Shown piece after piece: positions 15,144 to 23,608 of a stretch of 51,828 nucleotides of DNA. The stretch comes from Peptococcaceae bacterium BICA1-8 (GTDB lineage: Bacteria > Bacillota > Peptococcia > Peptococcales > BICA1-8), in contig JUEF01000094.1 of assembly GCA_000802045.1 (NCBI GenBank), forward strand, positions 1-51,828, written 5' to 3'. The notes under the pieces are model-generated. The model made no database searches. It was not told the origin of the DNA and saw only the letters and a program-made list of their open reading frames with translations. Both the position numbers and the translations under genes were made by a program. Position 1 is the first letter of the stretch, and each line of letters opens with the position of its first letter.

Positions 15144-15490
15144 TTTTTATAGAACTCTAGCTTTTGTTTTAGTAGTTTTTCTTCCCACATCATTTGCAGC
15201 AAAGCTAAATCTTCCGTATAATCGGTTTTCGATTCATCTTTGTCGTATTCGAGATTCTCAAGGATTTCAATGGTAAAGTTTTCTGCACCAAAATCATTCC
15301 ATTCTTTTTGTAGCTCTCTATTAGGATAAGAATTAGCTCCCAACTGAAATTTAGTGCGATTGAGCGTGCCTCTTAAATTTTGAGTTGTTTCAATGTAACA
15401 CTTCTTATTGACTTCAGAACGAATAATAAATATTCCCATCTCCGGTCTCATTTCCTTATACTGCGCCTTTAATTCTTTTTTTCTATCCAT
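15140..15490 (-). CDS. GIY-YIG-like fold protein with altered motif
   Basis: The product is 116 aa. The order GIF (18-20), then CYIE (31-34), then an Arg and the KEWNDFGAENFTIEILE block matches the GIY-YIG nuclease layout, but GIY has become GIF and YIG has become YIE. Nuclease activity is therefore doubtful, though related proteins in Bacilli, as I recall them, share this sequence style. It shares one base with the DUF2087 gene upstream and 4 nt with the 56-aa gene downstream. Substrate and role are unknown. Confidence 0.65.
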   Translation of the reverse strand: MDRKKELKAQYKEMRPEMGIFIIRSEVNKKCYIETTQNLRGTLNRTKFQLGANSYPNRELQKEWNDFGAENFTIEILENLEYDKDESKTDYTEDLALLQMMWEEKLLKQKLEFYKK

Positions 15491-15792
15491 TAGATATCAC
15501 CTTCTTTTTCATTCGCTTTCTTTATAATCCAATATTGTGCTCCATTGGGTGTCCGTCCAAGAAATTTATAATCAATCAGCAACCTTCTCAAAATAAAATA
15601 ATCCCCAAAAGTATGCCATCCATCTATAATTTCATTGACCTCTTTTTCACTGTAAATCCGATCTTCCTCAAATTTGCTAGCTAAATAAGCCAAGACAGGA
15701 ATTTTTGTCCTGTTTGGTACGGGAATTTGCACTATTTTCCCAGCATCGTCTAAAAAAACAGAAATGTTAATTTCTTTCTTTGTTTTACCCAT
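15490..15792 (-). CDS. DUF2087-domain protein
   Basis: The product is 100 aa. The core (IPVLAYLASKFEEDRIYSEK, EVNEIIDGWHTFGDYFILRR, LLIDYKFLGRTPNGAQYWII) is a winged-helix-like DUF2087 domain, often fused to or next to ArsR-type regulators. It could be the DNA-binding member that reads the TTTACTA repeats upstream of the cassette, but that is inference. The spacing to its neighbours is 1 nt or less, so translation is coupled. It is complete. Confidence 0.72.
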   Translation of the reverse strand: MGKTKKEINISVFLDDAGKIVQIPVPNRTKIPVLAYLASKFEEDRIYSEKEVNEIIDGWHTFGDYFILRRLLIDYKFLGRTPNGAQYWIIKKANEKEGDI

Positions 15793-15793
15793 T

Positions 15794-16273
15794 TCAATAG
15801 CCCATCTCTTTTAATATTCTTGATAATGTAGATAAGCGTTCTCCCATAAGTTCATCATCATCAATGAGAGCTTGGTTGAAAAGTTTTATATCTTCATTAA
15901 TTTTTTCATTGTCAGTGCATACAGCCACTGTCATGGCGTCACCTTGCAAACCTACTCTATCTATAACAGGATTTTCTGGATCATATAATTTCTCATAACG
16001 ATAAGCCTCTCTAAAATGAAGTTTTGCCCTGCAAACTAGGATTGCTAGATCAAGCACACGATGCAGAGGCAATTCCTCGGATTGTCTGGACCATTTTTCT
16101 CCTGTATATCTCCATACTTTTGCCGATATATCTACCTTCCCCCGGTCATTCCACTGAGCTAAACCTAGTGAAAGACCTTTTGCGTCTGAGCTATAAGCAT
16201 ATCTTCCATCTACATTTTCATAGTTTTCTGAAACAATTACTGGTTTATGTTTTAAAGTAGTTGGTATTTTCAT
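15794..16273 (-). CDS. DUF6530-like protein, first gene of the cassette
   Basis: The product is 159 aa. I recognise the pattern KHKPVIVSENYENVDGRYAY, SDAKGLSLGLAQWN and KVDISAKVWRYTGEKWSRQS, which occurs in a conserved family of unknown function that I recall as DUF6530. There is no membrane segment or signal peptide. It is the promoter-proximal gene, with GGAGG before its ATG. The four genes are packed with 1-4 nt overlaps or gaps and share a consensus promoter and terminator, so they likely act together. No function is assigned. Confidence 0.6.
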   Translation of the reverse strand: MKIPTTLKHKPVIVSENYENVDGRYAYSSDAKGLSLGLAQWNDRGKVDISAKVWRYTGEKWSRQSEELPLHRVLDLAILVCRAKLHFREAYRYEKLYDPENPVIDRVGLQGDAMTVAVCTDNEKINEDIKLFNQALIDDDELMGERLSTLSRILKEMGY

Positions 16274-16298
16274 AATTATTCCTCCTCAAAATTTCTTG

Positions 16299-16330
16299 TT
16301 TACTAGTTTACTAATTTACTAAATTACTAG
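16299..16330 (-). promoter_or_regulatory. Tandem TTTACTA operator array in the cassette leader
   Basis: Four consecutive 8-bp units of the form TTTACTAN (last one ATTACTAG) lie immediately downstream of the -10 element. Similar units (AAATTACTTTACTA) recur just upstream of the -35 at about 16371-16385. The array also reads as an imperfect palindrome with CTAG at both ends. It is placed to block initiation, so a repressor site is likely. Confidence 0.6.
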
Positions 16331-16334
16331 TTTG

Positions 16335-16363
16335 ATTATAATTTTATGCAGGCATTTTGTCAA
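16335..16363 (-). promoter_or_regulatory. Perfect consensus sigma-A promoter for the cassette
   Basis: On the minus strand TTGACA (16363-16358), exactly 17 bp, then TATAAT (16340-16335). Transcription would start near 16328, about 55 nt before the first ATG and inside the TTTACTA repeats. A promoter this strong is normally held by a repressor. Confidence 0.88.
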
Positions 16364-16452
16364 TATCACTAAATTACTTTACTATTGCACGAAATATATA
16401 TCACTTATTTTATCCTGCTAATATTTCCTAATGCTTTTTTTGCATTCATCAT

Positions 16453-16490
16453 TAAAAAAACCAGTCAAGGTGAGTTCTCACCCTAACTGG
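16453..16490 (-). terminator. Intrinsic terminator after the DUF4825 remnant
   Basis: CCAGT...ACTGG with an inner GGTGAG/CTCACC stem, followed leftward by seven T on the minus strand. It insulates the cassette promoter at 16335 from upstream transcription. The rest of the 16274-16596 gap holds the cassette promoter and no gene. Confidence 0.85.
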
Positions 16491-16596
16491 TATACTGTCT
16501 ATAGCTTTCTCCAAACATATTTATTCCCATGGATTTGTAATTAGACTTTCTTTGTTAATGCATCTTGAAGCCTGTCTAACTTTTCTCTGAGTAGAG

Positions 16597-16803
16597 TTAG
16601 ATCACCGTAAAAGTGGTATCATATTTTGAGGTATCTAGTTCTCCGTTAGATTGTGATATTCGATAAGCAAAGGTAACTTCATCAAGATTATCAATCATGG
16701 AAAATACGACTAAGGCATTTGTTCTTGAATTGGATTCCATAACAGAATCGGGTGAAACAATTGGCCACATACCTTCATATTTAGTATCCGCTGCCACTTC
16801 ATA
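16597..16803 (-). pseudogene. C-terminal remnant of a DUF4825-like protein
   Basis: An open frame without a credible start encodes about 67 residues ending in TNALVVFSMIDNLDEVTFAY ... YDTTFTVI. The core NALVVFSMIDNLDEVTF resembles the DUF4825 domain found at the C-terminus of Firmicute membrane or anti-sigma-like proteins. The frame is closed by a TAA just upstream and no membrane segment precedes it, so only the tail of the gene is left. It retains its own terminator. The family call is tentative. Confidence 0.45.
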
Positions 16804-17271
16804 TTATAGTAAGACTATAAGGTTTTTCACTAGTTTTCATCGAGATGTACTCTGCTTAAATTATGAGCTACAAGAAAGTTAATTCTTGCAGCTCGCAAGC
16901 AAATACACAGCAAAGCCAGACCCATATAGGGTATGGTAAGAATGTATTATTTGAGTGAAAAGAAATTGTAACTATCTTGCATTAAGCACAACAAAACAAG
17001 CGGTTTCTGCCACCGTTTCCGTATTTCGTTATGCTTTAAATAATTAGCAAGAAAAATTACGCATCTTTTCACCTCCAATCTCTAATTGTTATTTTTTTAT
17101 TTTACTATATAAGCTAGAGGAATTCAACGTGGATAATATATATAATCTTATTAAACAGTTTTCTACAAATATTCATTAAAACTTCCTAATCTGTTATGGC
17201 ACAATATTTACAGCATATGACTTATTTGAACTTGGATAAATACTACCGATTGTTCTAGACTTATTATAAAT
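16804..17271. other. 468-bp region of gene debris
   Basis: No intact gene is visible. At 17063 an ATG with a strong GGAGGTG ribosome site opens on the minus strand but stops after six codons, as expected for the start of a destroyed gene. Together with the flanking DUF4825 and response-regulator stubs this looks like the scar of deletions downstream of the exporter operon. Confidence 0.4.
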
Positions 17272-17346
17272 TTACCTATGCTTTAATACGGCTGCCATTA
17301 ATTTTTGCAGGTTTTTATCATCCTCCACCACTAAAATATTAACCAA
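17272..17346 (-). pseudogene. N-terminal stub of a response regulator
   Basis: A TTG at 17346 with an excellent GGAGGTGAG upstream opens a frame reading VNILVVEDDKNLQKLMAAVL, the first strand and acidic pocket of a receiver domain, then stops after 24 residues. Response regulators are about 225 aa, so about 90% is missing. It follows the MacAB-type genes, where two-component systems often lie, and so is probably the remains of that operon's regulator. Confidence 0.65.
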
Positions 17347-17452
17347 ATTTCTCACCTCCACCCAATATCACACTATAAAAAGATGAATAAAATTAGTATT
17401 ACCAATCAAAAGCTTATCTTTCATAGTTATAATAAGCCTTTGGTTGGATTTT

Positions 17453-18656
17453 TTACATACTTCTCAATGCATCAATTGGATTTAAAGCACTGGCCTTTCT
17501 AGCAGGTGCCCACCCAAAGATAATACCAACTGCAGCGGAAAAACCGACACCAAGAATTATAGCTCCACTAGATGGAACAAAGGTAAACCCGATTATTTTA
17601 GCCACAACCCACGAAATACCTAAACCACCTATCAGTCCGATCAGACCACCAATTAAGGAGAGGAAAATGGCCTCAATTAAAAACTGCAACTGAATGCTTT
17701 GGGGTTCTGCCCCCAGGGCTTTACGCAGTCCAATTTCTGTGGTGCGTTCGGTAACAGACACCAACATCATATTCATAATCCCAATTCCACCTACCAACAG
17801 TGCAATAGATGCAATGCCGGCCAACATAGTGGTCATCATAGAAGTCATGCTATTCATAACATCCAATAAACTGTCCAAATTGATAGATAATGCTATAGCT
17901 ATTTTCTTTATAATTAAAAGCTTGATTTAAGATAAGCTCTGCATCTTTAATGACTTCCTCTGACTTACTAGAATCGGCAACCAATAGATCAAGGGAAGAA
18001 GTGTTACCAACTCTCGCAATACCCATGGCTGTAGTAAAAGGAATAATTGCTTTGCCTTCAGAGCCTGTTCTTCCCATACCTCCTGCCATAGACATCATAT
18101 CTGTTGAAACATCACTATTTATAACACCTACTACAATGTAGGTAATCCCATTAATTTGCATAGTTTGCCCAATGGAGTCCTCGCCAAAAAAAAGTTTTTC
18201 TTCAAGGGACTGGTTGATTATGGCCACTTTATTTTTACTCTGCATATCTAAGATATTAAGGGCTCTACCCCGGACAATTAAATCAAGATTATGCTGAAAA
18301 TAGACTTGGTTTTTCCCTTCAATACTAATATTTTCTTCTACTGATGAATTCCTGACGATAGATGCCCTAATAGAAAGGGTAGGAGATAACCCTGCAACAT
18401 TTTCTATTTCAGAGAGTCTCTTTATATCATTGTCGGTTAAACCTTGCTTGAGGGGAGTCCCCGGGGCTTGTACAGTAATTTTGCCGGCACCTAAACTGGC
18501 AAACTGATTGGTTACCTCTCCCGTCACCCCTTGAACAATGGTTATTAAAGCGATAATAGAGGTTACACCAATGACAATGCCTAGAGTTGTCAGAAAGGAC
18601 CGCATTTTATTATGGGCAATATTCTGCCATGACATCTTTATACTTTCTCTTATCAT
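17453..18656 (-). pseudogene. MacB-type ABC permease split by a 4-bp duplication frameshift
   Basis: Two frames make one permease. 18656-17850 gives the first membrane segment and the periplasmic-type domain; 17878-17453 gives the last three segments ending RKASALNPIDALRSM. The junction holds a tandem GATAGATA (17882-17889). Removing one GATA restores the frame, joining NSYSIIN directly to LDSLLDVMNSM. The full protein would be about 400 aa, usual for a MacB-like FtsX permease. Either the gene is inactivated by slippage or the copy is phase-variable; a sequencing error is less likely for a 4-bp unit. The start at 18656 follows GAGGAGG and overlaps the ATPase by 47 nt. Confidence 0.85.
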
Positions 18657-19341
18657 TACCAGCTACCTCCTCGTACAAATTGCCGTCAAGAATTTTTACA
18701 ATTCTACTTGCCTTTTCGGCAATATTAATATCATGGGTACTCATGATAATGGTCCGTCCTTCTTCATTTAATTCACGAAAAAGCTCCATTACTTGCTGTC
18801 CTGTCTTTTGATCTAGAGCACCGGTTGGTTCATCGGCTAGAAGAATGGTTGGATCAGTAGACAATGCCCTAGCAATTGCCACCCGTTGCTGCTGTCCTCC
18901 GGATAGTTGGTTGGGATAGTGATGCATCTTTTCTGCTAGTCCAACACGCTCTAACATTTTTTGCGCTTTTTTTCTGCGTTCTACTGGATTAACCTTTGAA
19001 TATATCAAAGAAAGTTCAACATTTTGGATTGCTGTCAGTCGTGGTAATAGCTGAAATGATTGAAAGATAAATCCGATCTCTTTACTACGGATTTGGGCAA
19101 GTTCCCTTTCTCCAAGATCTGCTATTATACGATTAGAAAGATTATATTCTCCCTTGGTGGGGGTATCTAAGCAACCGATAATATTCATCATGGTGGATTT
19201 GCCTGAACCAGAGGGTCCTAAAATAGCAATAAATTCACCTTGTTCAATTTTAAGATTAATACCTTTTAAAACAACCTGTTCTTCTTCACCCATTTGATAG
19301 ACTTTTATAATGTTCTTCATACAAAGTATTTCTTGGTTCAT
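18610..19341 (-). CDS. MacB-type ABC transporter ATP-binding protein
   Basis: The product is 243 aa. Walker [10 protein letters not shown] (about 41-49), Q-loop [11 protein letters not shown], signature [14 protein letters not shown] (about 145-158), Walker [13 protein letters not shown] and switch His in STHD are intact. It would drive the frameshifted permease downstream together with the short adaptor upstream (a macrolide/peptide exporter layout). The sequence is intact although both partners are damaged, suggesting recent decay. Confidence 0.93.
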   Translation of the reverse strand: MNQEILCMKNIIKVYQMGEEEQVVLKGINLKIEQGEFIAILGPSGSGKSTMMNIIGCLDTPTKGEYNLSNRIIADLGERELAQIRSKEIGFIFQSFQLLPRLTAIQNVELSLIYSKVNPVERRKKAQKMLERVGLAEKMHHYPNQLSGGQQQRVAIARALSTDPTILLADEPTGALDQKTGQQVMELFRELNEEGRTIIMSTHDINIAEKASRIVKILDGNLYEEVAGNDKRKYKDVMAEYCP

Positions 19342-19354
19342 AGTTTAGCACCTC

Positions 19355-19843
19355 CTATTGGTTCCTCATCATATCGGAAGGAGTTGGGATCGTCCTATTA
19401 TATTCTTTTGGAATAAGAACCACTTCTTCCTTTATGGTAACCTGTAAATCAGAATAATTTGTAACATTAGTTAGCTTTGTTCCTGACATCACCATAGCAC
19501 CTTCTTTAATAAGAATTTCGCCAACTTCACCATCAATCTTTGCTTTGATTTTTTGACCCTGGGTGCCTTCAAACAATACATCATTTTTTAGAATGGTATC
19601 TCCCTCATTGATATTAATATTTTTCATTTGCATGGCGCCTTCAGCAATAACAATTTGTCTATCCTTTGCTTCAATGTTACCGTTAAAACGATAATATGTT
19701 GCCATGTCTTGTTGTTTTACAGTTTCTTCAGTATAGCTTTCTGCCTTTGGCCTTAATGCAAATCCTACAATTAAAGAAATTGCTACCACACATGCGATAG
19801 CTATAAAAATAACTCTTTTTTTCTTAGACTTTTTTGTTTTCAA
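19355..19843 (-). CDS. Short MacA-like membrane-fusion (adaptor) protein, probably internally deleted
   Basis: The product is 162 aa. An N-terminal basic stretch and membrane anchor (about 9-27) precede a lipoyl/barrel-sandwich motif (FNGNIEAKDRQIVIAEGAMQ ... GQKIKAKIDGEVGEILIKEG) and the start of the beta-barrel (SDLQVTIK). Normal adaptors are 350-420 aa; here the sequence jumps from that point to a short tail. I infer an in-frame internal deletion, although a naturally short form cannot be excluded. It is 13 nt upstream of the ATPase gene, first gene of the MacAB-type unit. Confidence 0.7.
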   Translation of the reverse strand: MKTKKSKKKRVIFIAIACVVAISLIVGFALRPKAESYTEETVKQQDMATYYRFNGNIEAKDRQIVIAEGAMQMKNININEGDTILKNDVLFEGTQGQKIKAKIDGEVGEILIKEGAMVMSGTKLTNVTNYSDLQVTIKEEVVLIPKEYNRTIPTPSDMMRNQ

Positions 19844-19994
19844 GTGTCATCCTCCTTCTTGTGATGGATTAATAATAATATCCCAATATGAACTAAAGAT
19901 GAACTCTCACAAAAAACTTTTAGCTTTTGTTACATTTGTTCACGTGTATGAAAATAATTGTGATTAACTAAATAATTCTTTCAAAATAATCAAG

Positions 19995-20026
19995 AAAAAG
20001 AGAACAGGATTTATTTACCTGTTCTC
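19995..20026 (-). terminator. Intrinsic terminator downstream of lspA
   Basis: GAGAACAGG (20000-20008) pairs with CCTGTTCTC (20018-20026), followed leftward by five T on the minus strand. Between it and the lspA stop, about 20040-20130, an open minus-strand frame lacking a start ends in KPLQNITPKLAEN; it may be a gene remnant, but I cannot identify it. Confidence 0.8.
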
Positions 20027-20135
20027 ACATTGATGTTAATTCTCAGCCAATTTAGGTGTAATATTCTGAAGTGGTTTTTCTTTTAATGGATCTTTTGCTT
20101 GTTTTGATTGTGTCCAGAAAACAGAGAATGCCTCA

Positions 20136-20579
20136 CTATAAAACCTCTTTTTTATATATACAGTAAGAAAGTATAAGTGCTCCTATTACTACAAAAATAT
20201 CAGCAATATTAAATATTGGGAAAACATAGGAACCAAAGTGAAATTCAAGAAAATCCGTAACACTACCTTTAGTTACCCTATCAAGCAAATTACCTACAGC
20301 GCCGCCTAATATAAATGAAACTGCTGTTCTCTCGAGCCTATTATTAGATTTGTATAAATAGGCTCCTAATAAAAGAGTGATAATTACTGTCAAAGGAATA
20401 AACAAAAACAGTTTACTCTCAAGTAGGCTCCAAGCTATACCTTTATTTTCAAAATGAGAAACATAAAAAAAGCCTTTAACTACAACAATTGAATCCGTAA
20501 GACTTATATTGTTGATAATAATTATCTTAACTAACTGGTCTAAAGCAATTATAAAAGAAATTAATATTATCCAAACCAT
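20136..20579 (-). CDS. lspA: Lipoprotein signal peptidase (signal peptidase II)
   Basis: The product is 147 aa with four membrane segments. It cleaves prolipoprotein signal peptides after lipidation; DctP in this window is a likely client. Family motifs: DQLVK near the N-terminus, FENKGIAWS, GGAVGNLLDRVTKGSVTDF and FNIADIF, with the two catalytic aspartates in VTDF and IAD. I place the start at ATG 20579, 7 nt after GGAGG; a 13-residue longer version lacks a ribosome site. It stands alone, not in the usual lspA-rluD order. Confidence 0.93.
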   Translation of the reverse strand: MVWIILISFIIALDQLVKIIIINNISLTDSIVVVKGFFYVSHFENKGIAWSLLESKLFLFIPLTVIITLLLGAYLYKSNNRLERTAVSFILGGAVGNLLDRVTKGSVTDFLEFHFGSYVFPIFNIADIFVVIGALILSYCIYKKEVL

Positions 20580-20781
20580 TTTACTTCCTCCAAAATTCAC
20601 CGTAATACCCATTAACATTCTACAACCTGATTTTTATGTAGGTAATTTAATCTTTGGTTTAACCTATGCCTTAACTGCTAAATATTATCTAACCTTAGAA
20701 CATAAAGTTAATAATTAATTATATAAACGTGTTTTTTCGCGCAAGTCAAGAACGGTCCCCTAATTGTTTGAACATTCGGTA

Positions 20782-21111
20782 CTAACTTCTCGGGTAATAC
20801 ATGATTATTAGTACCCCTAAAAGGGCTAAAAGTCCGCCAATAAGGTCAAATTTATCAGGCACCACATCATCAACTTTCCAGCCCCAAAAGATAGAAAGTA
20901 CTATGAAAATACCACCATAAGCAGCATAAACACGACCAAAGTTAGCTGGCTGCAAGGTTGGGATTACTCCATAAAGCGCTAAAATAATGGCACCAATTAA
21001 TCCGAACCAAATAGCTTTACCTTCCCGTAGCCAAATCCAAACTAAGTATCCCCCACCGATCTCAAAAAGCCCAGCTAATATAAAAAAGAAGAGTGATTTT
21101 GCTACTCCCAT
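20782..21111 (-). CDS. ynfA: YnfA/UPF0060-family small membrane protein
   Basis: The product is 109 aa with four membrane segments, full length. The pattern [44 protein letters not shown] and [20 protein letters not shown] is diagnostic of YnfA, a family resembling small multidrug resistance transporters. A structured element (21193-21324) lies about 80 nt upstream in the same orientation and may belong to its leader. No clear terminator follows. Confidence 0.92.
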   Translation of the reverse strand: MGVAKSLFFFILAGLFEIGGGYLVWIWLREGKAIWFGLIGAIILALYGVIPTLQPANFGRVYAAYGGIFIVLSIFWGWKVDDVVPDKFDLIGGLLALLGVLIIMYYPRS

Positions 21112-21192
21112 ATTACAAAAACCCCTTTATACAAAAAGAAACATAGATTAATGGATACTATATAAATGCCCTATAATGTAAAATTAATACAA

Positions 21193-21324
21193 AAGACCCC
21201 AAGGTCCAACCATATGCCCTACCATCCTATTTAATGGATAGGTTTCATAGAGGACTGGAGTGAAGGGATCAGCAACACTTCAAACTATGGTCTCAAATCA
21301 TATAGGAGGTAAATCTGGGGTCTT
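21193..21324 (-). ncRNA. Unidentified structured element (132 nt) upstream of ynfA
   Basis: The ends pair perfectly (AAGACCCCA at 21193-21201 with TGGGGTCTT at 21316-21324). Inside are further paired segments in nested order: CATATG/CATATA-type arms next to the outer stem, CATAG/CTATG, and a terminal CCTAT/ATAGG hairpin (about 21222-21243). The near symmetry means either strand could fold. I tried to match known riboswitch cores, T-box, SRP and 6S signatures and found none. It may be a leader of ynfA, an independent RNA, or the solo non-coding end of an insertion sequence. Confidence 0.5.
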
Positions 21325-21345
21325 GTTATGGCACAGGGCTGATGC

Positions 21346-21972
21346 CTAATTTTTTTTCTTAACCATATACCTTAGAACAGTTTTTAATTTTGCTGGTTCA
21401 ACTTTTCTTACATCAGAAAGATATATTTCTCTATGTTGTAAAGAAGTCCTTTCAAGATTATTATTTATTGTAAATTCTTTCATTGCCTCAAAACTTTGTG
21501 GTTCATTATCATAAGAGCCTACATGAAGCATTTGTACAGACAGTCCATCTTCAATTGTACCAAACGTTACATCATTTAGTAATAGATGGGGTTTCTTTTT
21601 TCTCACATTTTCAAATGCCTTATCTACTACTTCTTTTGTTGCAAAATCCGGTTGTCTAATCATAAGAGTATATAACAACTCATCTTTATTTAATGAATCG
21701 AGTTTCTTCCCTTCTTCTGTTAAATCCCATATTCCTTCTAATGGATATACAGTATATTCAAAATATCCCTCTGGAGTAAATCCTTGCTTTGGCATCATTC
21801 TAATAGCATACGCCAATGAATAAAGAACGCCTATCCTTTCAGAAAATTCCTCATTATTTGGATTTCCTTTCCCTTTTATCATAAAAAACTTTTGTTCTGG
21901 GACTGTTATAAGTTCAGGCTTTTGCTTTGGCATATACAAATTCTTTTCATTTTTTTTCCATTCATATTTCAT
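21346..21972 (-). CDS. GyrI-like small-molecule-binding domain protein
   Basis: The product is 208 aa. The sequence (ITVPEQKFFMIKGKGNPNNE, FTPEGYFEYTVYPLEGIWDL, MLHVGSYDNEPQSFEAMKEF, REIYLSDVRKVEPAKLKTVL) is a stand-alone GyrI-like (SRPBCC-superfamily-like AraC effector domain) protein. Such proteins bind or hydrolyse hydrophobic compounds. It overlaps the DUF2225 stop by 4 nt, so the two are coupled, and has GGAGG before the ATG. Confidence 0.85.
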   Translation of the reverse strand: MKYEWKKNEKNLYMPKQKPELITVPEQKFFMIKGKGNPNNEEFSERIGVLYSLAYAIRMMPKQGFTPEGYFEYTVYPLEGIWDLTEEGKKLDSLNKDELLYTLMIRQPDFATKEVVDKAFENVRKKKPHLLLNDVTFGTIEDGLSVQMLHVGSYDNEPQSFEAMKEFTINNNLERTSLQHREIYLSDVRKVEPAKLKTVLRYMVKKKN

Positions 21973-22664
21973 TTGCTATCCTCCTCTAAGGTCCTTTCAT
22001 AACGAAGTTCCTGCCATCTATCTTTTGCAATCTTAACAATTTTAGGGTCTAGAGTTTTATCGCTTAGTAAAATACTAAACCATCTTCGGGCCCTCTCGTA
22101 GTCACCCAAACTATTTTCTAACTCACCAATTATATATAATAATGATGCTTTATTAAGAGTAGCTATATCTCCTTGTTCATAGGTTTTTATGTAGTTATCT
22201 AAGGCATTATTTAAAAAACGGGTTTCTTCATTATTATTATCATATCTATATAACCATGCTAATTTTAAACATAATCCTGCCAAAATATAGCTACTTTCTC
22301 CCGCCAAAGTAGCACACAAAAGAGCTAATTTAAAAGCTTTCACAGCTTGCTCAAGACTGCGTTCCCCATTAAGATTAGCTAAAGCGGTATTTTTAATATA
22401 CCTCTCTTTAATAATTTCGTTGCAAATGTTATTAATAGGTTGAAATCTTTCTGTAAAAGCATAGTTACAGTGAGAGCACACAAAAACTTCATAATAGTAA
22501 GGATTAATACCTTCATAATGATTACATAGATCACTATCCCTTTTTTTAATTCTAATAAACTTACTTCTAACCTTTTTAGTAATAAAGGTCTTATTACAAT
22601 ATAAACATTCCATTTCTTTATCATACAACGGTAAAATAGGTTGAACGGTTCCAGCTGTTATCAT
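21969..22664 (-). CDS. DUF2225-domain protein with CxxC pairs and TPR-like helices
   Basis: The product is about 231 aa from ATG 22664. Two zinc-ribbon-like pairs, CLYC and CSHC, sit in the N-terminal third, followed by helical repeats that read like tetratricopeptides (ALANLNGERSLEQAVKAFKL, ELENSLGDYERARRWFSILL). This matches DUF2225. ATG 22664 overlaps the methyltransferase stop (ATGA); an earlier in-frame ATG at 22685 is possible. It may be an RNA- or protein-binding adaptor; no function is assigned. Confidence 0.8.
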   Translation of the reverse strand: MITAGTVQPILPLYDKEMECLYCNKTFITKKVRSKFIRIKKRDSDLCNHYEGINPYYYEVFVCSHCNYAFTERFQPINNICNEIIKERYIKNTALANLNGERSLEQAVKAFKLALLCATLAGESSYILAGLCLKLAWLYRYDNNNEETRFLNNALDNYIKTYEQGDIATLNKASLLYIIGELENSLGDYERARRWFSILLSDKTLDPKIVKIAKDRWQELRYERTLEEDSK

Positions 22665-23521
22665 AAGTAGATCTCGGGCTGCCATAGTACCATGCCGATG
22701 ACCTGTCGAATGGACTGAGTGTAACTCCCCGCTTCATTTTGTGGCTGGGCAGCTAAAAACTTTTCAATTTCTTCATCAAATTTCTCTAACTGTAATCCCT
22801 CAGATACGGAAATCTCTTTTATATTCTTTTTAATTTCTTCTGTTGGATACTTTTCTGTTCTGCTTAGATTGAGAAATTCTACTGTTGGCCTATGACCCAA
22901 TGAATATATTAGGTTTATTAAAAAGATAATATCATGGGAGTTTTTAATATAGGGACGATCAAAATACTGCTGAAAAAAGGCATCATAAAGTGTCATCTGC
23001 CTATTTCCGTCAAAACCGGTAGCAAAGCAGTATTGAGTTGAGCATTCATTCATTTTTTCTAAAGTCTCCATATCCCGTAGACCAGGACTCTGAGAGGCAA
23101 ACACCAAGTCGAATTTTTTGTGCCAGCCCATTTCCCTGATGTCGAGTTCTTCCCACAAGCCCTGTACTACCTCAATATTTTTAACATTTTTCGATACAAG
23201 CTGTTCTTTTAATGCCTCCAGCATATTGGGCGCTGGGTCCATTGCTGTTACCTGGGCCCCCAGCTGAGCAAAAGGAAGGGCAAAATTTCCTGGTCCACAG
23301 CCTATATCTAAGATCTTCATATTGTCCCAAAGTACATTTTGCTTTTTCAGGAAATCTATTACACCATTAATTCTTTTATTACCTTCCCCAGTTTCGACCA
23401 TTTTTGCAAAAGACTTGGCCTTTTTATTCCAATGCTCTACCGGGTCTCCACCCATATGCTTGCCCAGATTTTGCTGCCATAATTGGTTCCAATACTGCGG
23501 ATTACGAATATCCTTTAACAT
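22661..23521 (-). CDS. Class I SAM-dependent methyltransferase
   Basis: The product is 286 aa. The SAM-binding motif ILDIGCGPGNFALPFAQLGA lies near residues 70-90, with the acidic end of strand 2 (VTAMDPAPNMLE) and motif FDLVFASQSPGL following. The acceptor is not recognisable; the family includes small-molecule and corrinoid-linked methylases. The start is ATG 23521, with GAGG upstream; a GTG three codons earlier overlaps that site. It is translationally coupled to DUF2225. Confidence 0.82.
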   Translation of the reverse strand: MLKDIRNPQYWNQLWQQNLGKHMGGDPVEHWNKKAKSFAKMVETGEGNKRINGVIDFLKKQNVLWDNMKILDIGCGPGNFALPFAQLGAQVTAMDPAPNMLEALKEQLVSKNVKNIEVVQGLWEELDIREMGWHKKFDLVFASQSPGLRDMETLEKMNECSTQYCFATGFDGNRQMTLYDAFFQQYFDRPYIKNSHDIIFLINLIYSLGHRPTVEFLNLSRTEKYPTEEIKKNIKEISVSEGLQLEKFDEEIEKFLAAQPQNEAGSYTQSIRQVIGMVLWQPEIYL

Positions 23522-23608
23522 TACGATCACCTCAAAGATATTTTACCCTACTCTAAAGAAAAGTAAATCAGCACATAATAGCCCTATCAATTTAAGCTTA
23601 GGTTGGTA

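Noticed and set aside
20509-20718. Plus-strand frame ending in a hydrophobic stretch next to lspA
   Set aside because: Most of it is antisense to lspA; the free 100 bp has no start or ribosome site. Possibly debris, not supportable as a gene.
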